A model generated the notes under the pieces. It was not told the DNA's origin. It did not search any database and saw only the letters and a list, made by a program, of their open reading frames with translations. The position numbers were made by a program, and so were the translations under genes. From contig NZ_MOOY01000004.1 of assembly GCF_001931685.1 (NCBI RefSeq), positions 62,001 through 126,000 of the forward strand: a DNA stretch of 64,000 nt, written 5' to 3'. Source of the stretch: Pararhizobium arenae (GTDB taxonomy: Bacteria > Pseudomonadota > Alphaproteobacteria > Rhizobiales > Rhizobiaceae). This document shows, piece after piece, positions 63,285-64,000 of this stretch (position 1 is the first letter of the stretch; each line of letters opens with the position of its first letter).

Positions 63285-64000
63285 ATGAAACGTGATCTCT
63301 ACGAAACGCTCGGCGTTGCAAAAACGGCGGATGAGAAGGAGCTGAAGAGCGCCTTCCGAAAACTGGCGATGAAATATCATCCGGACAAGAACCCGGGCGA
63401 TTCAGAAGCCGAAAAGACGTTCAAGGAAATCAATCAGGCCTACGAGACCCTGAAGGATCCTCAAAAACGTGCGGCTTACGATCGCTATGGCCATGCGGCG
63501 TTCGAACATGGCGGCATGGGTGGCGGCGGCGCCGGCATGGGGGCTGGCGGCTTCTCCGATATCTTCGAAGACATTTTCGGCGAGATGATGGGTGGGCGCC
63601 AGCGCCGCTCCTCCGGTGGTCGCGAGCGAGGAGCCGATCTTCGCTACAACATGGAAATCAGCCTCGAAGAAGCGTTCGCCGGCAAGACTGCACAGATCCG
63701 GGTTCCAACCTCCATTACCTGTGACGTTTGCACCGGCACCGGCGCAAAGCCCGGGACCAGTCCCAAGACTTGCGCCACCTGTCAGGGCGCTGGCCGTGTT
63801 CGCGCCGCTCAGGGCTTCTTCTCGGTCGAGCGCACCTGCCCGACCTGCCATGGTCGCGGCCAGACGATTACCGATCCCTGCACCAAGTGCCATGGTCAGG
63901 GCCGCACGACCGAAGAGCGCTCGCTTTCAGTCAACATTCCCGCCGGGATCGAAGATGGTACCCGTATCCGCCTGTCGGGCGAGGGTGAAGCAGGCTTGCG
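63285..64000 (+). CDS. dnaJ: Chaperone DnaJ (Hsp40), partial at window end
   Basis: DnaK co-chaperone; the first 238 of about 375 residues are visible. J domain 1-70 with the HPD motif ([11 protein letters not shown]), Gly/Phe-rich region 75-115 ([15 protein letters not shown]), then the zinc-binding domain with [27 protein letters not shown] and CTKCHGQGR, all four CxxCxGxG repeats intact. It then enters the substrate-binding domain ([21 protein letters not shown]) at the window edge. Start at 63285 fits the family N-terminus ([11 protein letters not shown]). Confidence 0.97.
   Translation, partial: MKRDLYETLGVAKTADEKELKSAFRKLAMKYHPDKNPGDSEAEKTFKEINQAYETLKDPQKRAAYDRYGHAAFEHGGMGGGGAGMGAGGFSDIFEDIFGEMMGGRQRRSSGGRERGADLRYNMEISLEEAFAGKTAQIRVPTSITCDVCTGTGAKPGTSPKTCATCQGAGRVRAAQGFFSVERTCPTCHGRGQTITDPCTKCHGQGRTTEERSLSVNIPAGIEDGTRIRLSGEGEAGL

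Overview
The window looks like a chromosomal segment of a Rhizobiaceae alphaproteobacterium (Agrobacterium / Rhizobium / Sinorhizobium neighbourhood). The evidence is high GC, CTTGAN-type -35 boxes, DUF992 and DUF1236 periplasmic proteins, a polA - small RNA - marR arrangement that I recall from Sinorhizobium meliloti, a PBP1-type penicillin-binding protein close to dnaK, and a biuret hydrolase whose catalytic residue numbers match the characterised Rhizobium leguminosarum enzyme. I cannot name a species.

Layout. 1-3.2 kb: left-edge part of an RND efflux pump with its adaptor (minus strand). 3.5-7.4 kb: an OmpA-like lipoprotein, a small Cys-rich secreted protein, an XRE-cupin regulator coupled to a GNAT acetyltransferase, and a divergent MFS transporter. 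7.5-9.3 kb: lepA. 9.4-18.8 kb: an eight-gene minus-strand operon (BMP-type binding protein, two permeases, biuret hydrolase, ABC ATPase, a second cysteine hydrolase, a cupin, allophanate hydrolase) facing a divergent GntR/FCD regulator. This reads as uptake of biuret or a relative and its breakdown through allophanate to ammonia and CO2. 18.8-24.4 kb: a coupled pair, a large FecR-TPR-beta-barrel protein and a CHASE2 class III nucleotide cyclase. 24.5-27.1 kb: aminotransferase with a YheO/DauR-type regulator, and an EI24/CysZ-like membrane protein.

27.3-40.8 kb: an amino-sugar / cell-wall-sugar region. It has amidase-ROK kinase-CutC on plus; nagA, a SIS isomerase/deaminase, a GntR-UTRA regulator and a BadF-type kinase on minus; then murQ and a complete sugar ABC transporter with a Gfo/Idh/MocA oxidoreductase on plus. 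A matched pair of TGGTAT direct-repeat sites lies between the divergent kinase and murQ. 41-46.2 kb: a second, complete RND pump (adaptor, permease) with a TetR regulator.

46.2-64 kb: conserved chromosomal backbone (polA, an alpha-r7-like sRNA, MarR, M20 peptidase, a YbhN-like membrane protein, small secreted proteins, PBP1, dnaK, dnaJ) with two interruptions. One is an acyltransferase between dnaK and dnaJ. The other, between the PBP gene and dnaK, is the most unusual part of the window: a broken gene resembling the C-terminal cassette of a polymorphic (contact-dependent-type) toxin, followed by three tandem 122-residue paralogues that look like its immunity proteins. The toxin reading frame is disrupted by a 5-bp tandem duplication and again by an in-frame amber codon inside a CxxC pair. 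A leftover toxin tail precedes another immunity copy.

No rRNA, tRNA, CRISPR array, transposase or integrase was found.
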